A DNA stretch of 15,877 nucleotides from Candidatus Bathyarchaeota archaeon (lineage in GTDB: Archaea > Thermoproteota > Bathyarchaeia > TCS64). Below, one piece after another: positions 13,510-15,877 of this stretch. The stretch lies in assembly GCA_014730055.1 (NCBI GenBank), contig WJIV01000247.1:1-15877 (forward strand), in the 5' to 3' direction. Below the pieces are notes generated by a model. It saw only the letters and a program-made list of their open reading frames with translations. It had not been told where the DNA came from and did not search any database. Positions within the stretch are counted from its first letter, which is position 1. Each line of letters begins with the position of its first letter. Both the position numbers and the translations under genes were made by a program.

Positions 13510-13890
13510 TTGATTACTTTGATTATCCAGGATCCAAGGGTTTCGACTGGAGAAAAACAGCTCGATGAGGTTCTAGGTGGAGGTTATAGGGAGAACAGCG
13601 TCGTGCTAATTTCGGGCAACCCGGGTGCAGGCAAGACAATATTATCCACACAGTTCCTAGAGGAAGGAGCAAAGAAGGGTGAGAGATGCATATACGTCTC
13701 CTTCGCAGAGAAAGAGGAAGACTACTACTACAATAATATGGCCTCTATGGGCCTTGACATAAGGAGTCACTCCAATAGAGGACTCTTCAAGTTCCTGGAG
13801 TACCCCACCCTGGATCCCGATGGCATGAGGGAGGCCTCCGAGAATATCACGAGACACACTACTGATGCGAGGTTTGATGCCGGACCATGA
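13510..13890 (+). pseudogene. KaiC-like RecA-fold ATPase, N-terminal fragment
   Basis: Only the first half of a KaiC/RadA-like ATPase remains. Seen: RVSTGEKQLDEVLGGGY (10-26), the Walker A GNPGAGKT (36-43), the helix ILSTQFLEEGAKKGERCIYV, FAEKEEDYYYN and GLFKFLEYPTLDPDGMREASENI up to about residue 112. A complete domain would continue with a Walker B strand and about 100 more residues. Here the frame runs on into an unrelated tail (TRHTTDARFDAGP) and stops. Without Walker B it can hardly hydrolyse ATP, so I call it a broken gene. The first codon is TTG at 13510; another TTG at 13519 is possible. A short functional product cannot be excluded. Confidence 0.75.
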
Positions 13891-14098
13891 TAATGCGATC
13901 TGGTTAATCGAAAAGGTTTACCAAACTTCAGATTTTCTAAAGCTACATAAAAATGAGACAGAAACACATTACAGCTTATTTATGCGTCATAACATGGGAC
14001 AAAAGTGGAGTTACTATCTCAAAGGATACTTCGAAGGATTCTTCAGAAATCTCTTAGAGATAGAGGTAGAACCGGAGATATTGATAACTCCATTTTAG
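13850..14098 (+). pseudogene. C-terminal half of a second RHH-type regulator, out of frame with the KaiC fragment
   Basis: Read in the +1 frame relative to the KaiC fragment, this stretch encodes RDTLLMRGLMPDHDNAI and then HNMGQKWSYYLKGYFEGFF, ending in a normal stop. It aligns without gaps at the start with the upstream RHH protein (LLMRGIEPSPDSII, HRNGLKWSKFLSSYLESMF). LLMRG, the H-N-G-KWS-YL core and the final hydrophobic strands are shared. The RHH DNA-binding part is absent. An ATG at 13865 could start a 77-residue product, but homology extends a few codons upstream of it (LL before MRG), so the piece was cut from a larger gene. It may still be translated as a lone sensor domain. Confidence 0.7.
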
Positions 14099-14195
14099 TA
14101 AACCTACCAAAAAATATTGATAATATCTAAATTATTGAAGTAGTTAAATCCACATTCATCTATCTCTCACCTAAATTCTTATACGGGTACCTTAA

Positions 14196-14207
14196 TAGCT
14201 AAAATAC
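14196..14207 (+). promoter_or_regulatory. TATA-like element of the FtsZ-family gene
   Basis: TAGCTAAAATAC is centred about 29 bases before the ATG at 14232, consistent with a leader of a few bases at most. The rest of the 133-base gap shows nothing I recognise. Confidence 0.4.
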
Positions 14208-14231
14208 AACATCACGACTCGGTAGCCCTTA

Positions 14232-15611
14232 ATGAGATTTCTAACTATAGGTATAGGACACTGTGGAGGAAAAATCGCGTCCACCTTCAAATCCTCGGCC
14301 ATGAATGAGAAACATTTGATTATGGATGTTTGCGGAATAAACACAGATAAGACCGATCTTGCATCCCATGATGAGATCCCTTCAGAGAACAAGCTTCTTG
14401 TTGGGACAGGAAAAGGAGCGGCTAAGGACTGGAAGGAAGGTTTCCACGCAGGAAGTGAGGCTAAGAAGAATATTTACAATATGATTAGGAAGCTGCTCAA
14501 ACCCGAGACAGATATTGTCATGCTTACCCTAGGAGAAGGAGGTGGAACGGGCTCAGGAATGGCTCCCATTATTGCTGAGATGATAGGTGACCTAGGAAGG
14601 GAGTGTATCATAACGGCAACTCTGCCTTTCCAGATGGAGAGCGTACGGACCAAGATCAATGCGGCGAAAGGACTCGATATGTTATACCGGGAGGAAGCCG
14701 TTAAAGCCATAATACTTATCGATAACGACAAGATTGTTGCACATTACCCAGACAAGGTTCTCACTGACGCATATCAGGAGGTAAACAAGACAACAGTTAA
14801 CACCTTTATTAACCTTCTAAAGCTAGCTAATACCCCAAGCCAGGCAGATAGAGTAGATGAATCCGAGTTAAGTAGTATTTTCGGTTATCCTGGATTTGCA
14901 ACTCTCGCCAATTACAGGTCATACTCCAACATGGTATCTGAACTCGACTCCATGCTTAAACACAGCTGGGAAGGAAGCCTGTTTGCGGACGTGGATCCCA
15001 ACTCAGCCGCTGGAGCCCTATTAGGAGTTTATGGTCCCAGCAGCATGTTCACAACAACACAGGTTGACAAACTACGTGGAACCTTCAAGGAGATGCTAGT
15101 AGGTAAAGATGCAATGCTAGGAGTATACCCTGTAGATCACTGTAGGTGGGTCAGCTATGTTGGAATAATGACCGGTCTTGACATTCCCCAGAAGGTTAAA
15201 GAGCTATTAGAAACCGCTCGGGAAGAGCACCATCACCACGAGCAGGTGCTTGAGGAAAGAAAGGCTCAGAAAGCAATGGGCTTAGGGTTTGACCTAGGTA
15301 TTGAACCTTCAAATAGTAATACAAACGCAACCTCAAAACAACACTATAATCCAAGACCCAGAACAAATATGGACTTAGAATCTAAGGCTTCAATGGCTAT
15401 CAATAGTGGCAGGGATATTTCTAGTAGTCTCCAAGATACCATGACTATTATCCAAGGATTAAGAATGCAGGAGATGTCTGAGTATGACCTCGTCAAGAGA
15501 ATACAGCGAAGTATAGATATCAGCGAGGAGGAGGCAGCCGCTTGTATTGTTCATCTAAAGGATGTAGGAAGCATAATTCAACCTAGAGCAGGGGTACTGA
15601 GAATATTATAG
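14232..15611 (+). CDS. Divergent FtsZ/tubulin-superfamily GTPase with C-terminal winged-helix-like domain
   Basis: A 459-residue tubulin-superfamily protein. Seen: nucleotide loop T1 as GIGHCGGKIAS (7-17, with a cysteine as in tubulin GQCGNQ), INTD (36-39), the GTP-binding signature GGGTGSG (103-109), and PFQMESVR with IDNDKIV (163-169), matching the PFxxE and NDK segments of FtsZ. GTP binding is therefore likely. The T7 loop, which in FtsZ supplies N-x-D-xx-D to the neighbouring subunit's GTP, seems to read IFGYPGFATLA (216-226), without acidic residues. Residues about 330-400 form a linker with four histidines (333-336) and low-complexity Asn/Ser. Residues about 412-459 (MQEMSEYDLVKRIQ to GVLRIL) look like a winged helix. 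Standard FtsZ and CetZ have neither. It is probably a filament or scaffold protein rather than the main division FtsZ. Confidence 0.82.
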   Translation: MRFLTIGIGHCGGKIASTFKSSAMNEKHLIMDVCGINTDKTDLASHDEIPSENKLLVGTGKGAAKDWKEGFHAGSEAKKNIYNMIRKLLKPETDIVMLTLGEGGGTGSGMAPIIAEMIGDLGRECIITATLPFQMESVRTKINAAKGLDMLYREEAVKAIILIDNDKIVAHYPDKVLTDAYQEVNKTTVNTFINLLKLANTPSQADRVDESELSSIFGYPGFATLANYRSYSNMVSELDSMLKHSWEGSLFADVDPNSAAGALLGVYGPSSMFTTTQVDKLRGTFKEMLVGKDAMLGVYPVDHCRWVSYVGIMTGLDIPQKVKELLETAREEHHHHEQVLEERKAQKAMGLGFDLGIEPSNSNTNATSKQHYNPRPRTNMDLESKASMAINSGRDISSSLQDTMTIIQGLRMQEMSEYDLVKRIQRSIDISEEEAAACIVHLKDVGSIIQPRAGVLRIL

Positions 15612-15626
15612 TTTCTTAGAATCTAC

Positions 15627-15633
15627 TTTTTTT
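15627..15633 (+). terminator. Poly-T terminator of the FtsZ-family gene
   Basis: Seven T start 16 bases after the stop codon, between two convergent genes. Confidence 0.5.
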
Positions 15634-15674
15634 CTCTAATCTACTGTTTAAGAAAAAATAAAAGAAATTTTTGA

Positions 15675-15877
15675 TTACTTCAGAACACAGATGGCTTTGG
15701 GCTGTAATAGTCTTAAAGCTATTGATTCACTCATTGATAACTCGTAGTCAGTACCTACTGGTCCAATGAAACCTGTCATAAGATCCTGTCCAAGTGCTAT
15801 ACTGGCATATTGTGGTCCATCATTAACTACGACCCCACCTTTTTCGATTCCGGGGGCCTTAACCAGCCTTGCAACTA
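15675..15877 (-). CDS. Encapsulin-like shell protein, C-terminal part (cut by window edge)
   Basis: The frame is open from the right edge to a TAA at 15675 and gives the last 66 residues of a protein. Its sequence KGGVVVNDGPQYASIALGQD, then FIGPVGTDYELSMSESIALR and LLQPKAICVLK, matches the end of family 1 encapsulins (linocin/bacteriocin-like HK97-fold shell proteins). There a GQD(L) strand and an ES-xx-(L/F)R-xxx-P-xA(I/V) ending are characteristic. Encapsulins assemble into protein nanocompartments that enclose peroxidases or ferritin-like iron enzymes. The gene is convergent with the FtsZ-family gene and separated from it by 63 bases. Its start and upstream neighbours, where a cargo gene would be expected, lie outside the window. 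A different HK97-fold (phage capsid) protein is the alternative. Confidence 0.65.
   Translation of the reverse strand, partial: VARLVKAPGIEKGGVVVNDGPQYASIALGQDLMTGFIGPVGTDYELSMSESIALRLLQPKAICVLK

Noticed and set aside
13485..14128. GATATTATC before the KaiC fragment and its reverse complement GATAATATC before the FtsZ-like gene
   Set aside because: Nine AT-rich bases are expected by chance at this base composition, and the positions relative to the starts differ.
15228..15239. Four histidine codons in the FtsZ-family gene as a possible cloning tag
   Set aside because: The tract is internal, only four residues, in a charged coiled linker with natural flanking sequence.
1..15877. tRNA, rRNA, CRISPR arrays, insertion sequences or attachment sites
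   Set aside because: I looked for cloverleaf patterns, regularly spaced repeats and transposase motifs on both strands and found none that hold up.

Overview
The window is a piece of an archaeal genome. Protein families typical of archaea (a stand-alone LplA catalytic domain, an AfpA/DmrB-type archaeoflavoprotein, a tungsten-type aldehyde:ferredoxin oxidoreductase, a KaiC-like ATPase and ribbon-helix-helix proteins) sit behind TATA-like boxes. Several boxes lie about 23-29 bases before the start codon, which suggests leaderless or very short-leader mRNAs. Shine-Dalgarno motifs are rare. The content suggests an anaerobe or microaerophile that meets oxidative stress. I cannot name the phylum from this sequence alone.

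Left part (1-5.1 kb): minus-strand lipoate ligase domain; minus-strand Na+/Ca2+-exchanger-like transporter, divergent from a UspA protein; minus-strand rubrerythrin with a palindrome at its probable transcription start; minus-strand archaeoflavoprotein, divergent from a second UspA; a 65-residue CxxC helical protein; and a four-helix membrane protein resembling DUF420. Redox and stress functions dominate here.

Middle (5.2-9.2 kb): a two-gene minus-strand operon (B12-type radical SAM enzyme, then an unrecognised beta-rich protein), divergent from a multi-pass PIG-V-like mannosyltransferase. A 12-bp perfect palindrome lies between the two promoters. Together these look like a cell-surface glycan or lipid modification locus of unknown product. 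A 76-residue orphan protein follows.

Right part (9.2-15.9 kb): a tungsten aldehyde oxidoreductase divergent from an ALDH4-type glutamate-semialdehyde dehydrogenase. The oxidoreductase promoter sits inside a 39-bp nested inverted repeat. Next come a ribbon-helix-helix regulator and a broken KaiC ATPase joined out of frame to the C-terminal half of a second copy of that regulator, which looks like a deletion scar in a tandem RHH-KaiC array. Then comes an unusual FtsZ/tubulin-family protein that keeps the GTP-binding loops, appears to lack the catalytic T7 aspartates and carries a C-terminal winged-helix-like domain. At the right edge, convergent with it, is the C-terminus of an encapsulin-like shell protein, open to the window end. 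The most interesting items are the FtsZ-like protein, its encapsulin-like neighbour, the 39-bp promoter palindrome and the RHH/KaiC scar.
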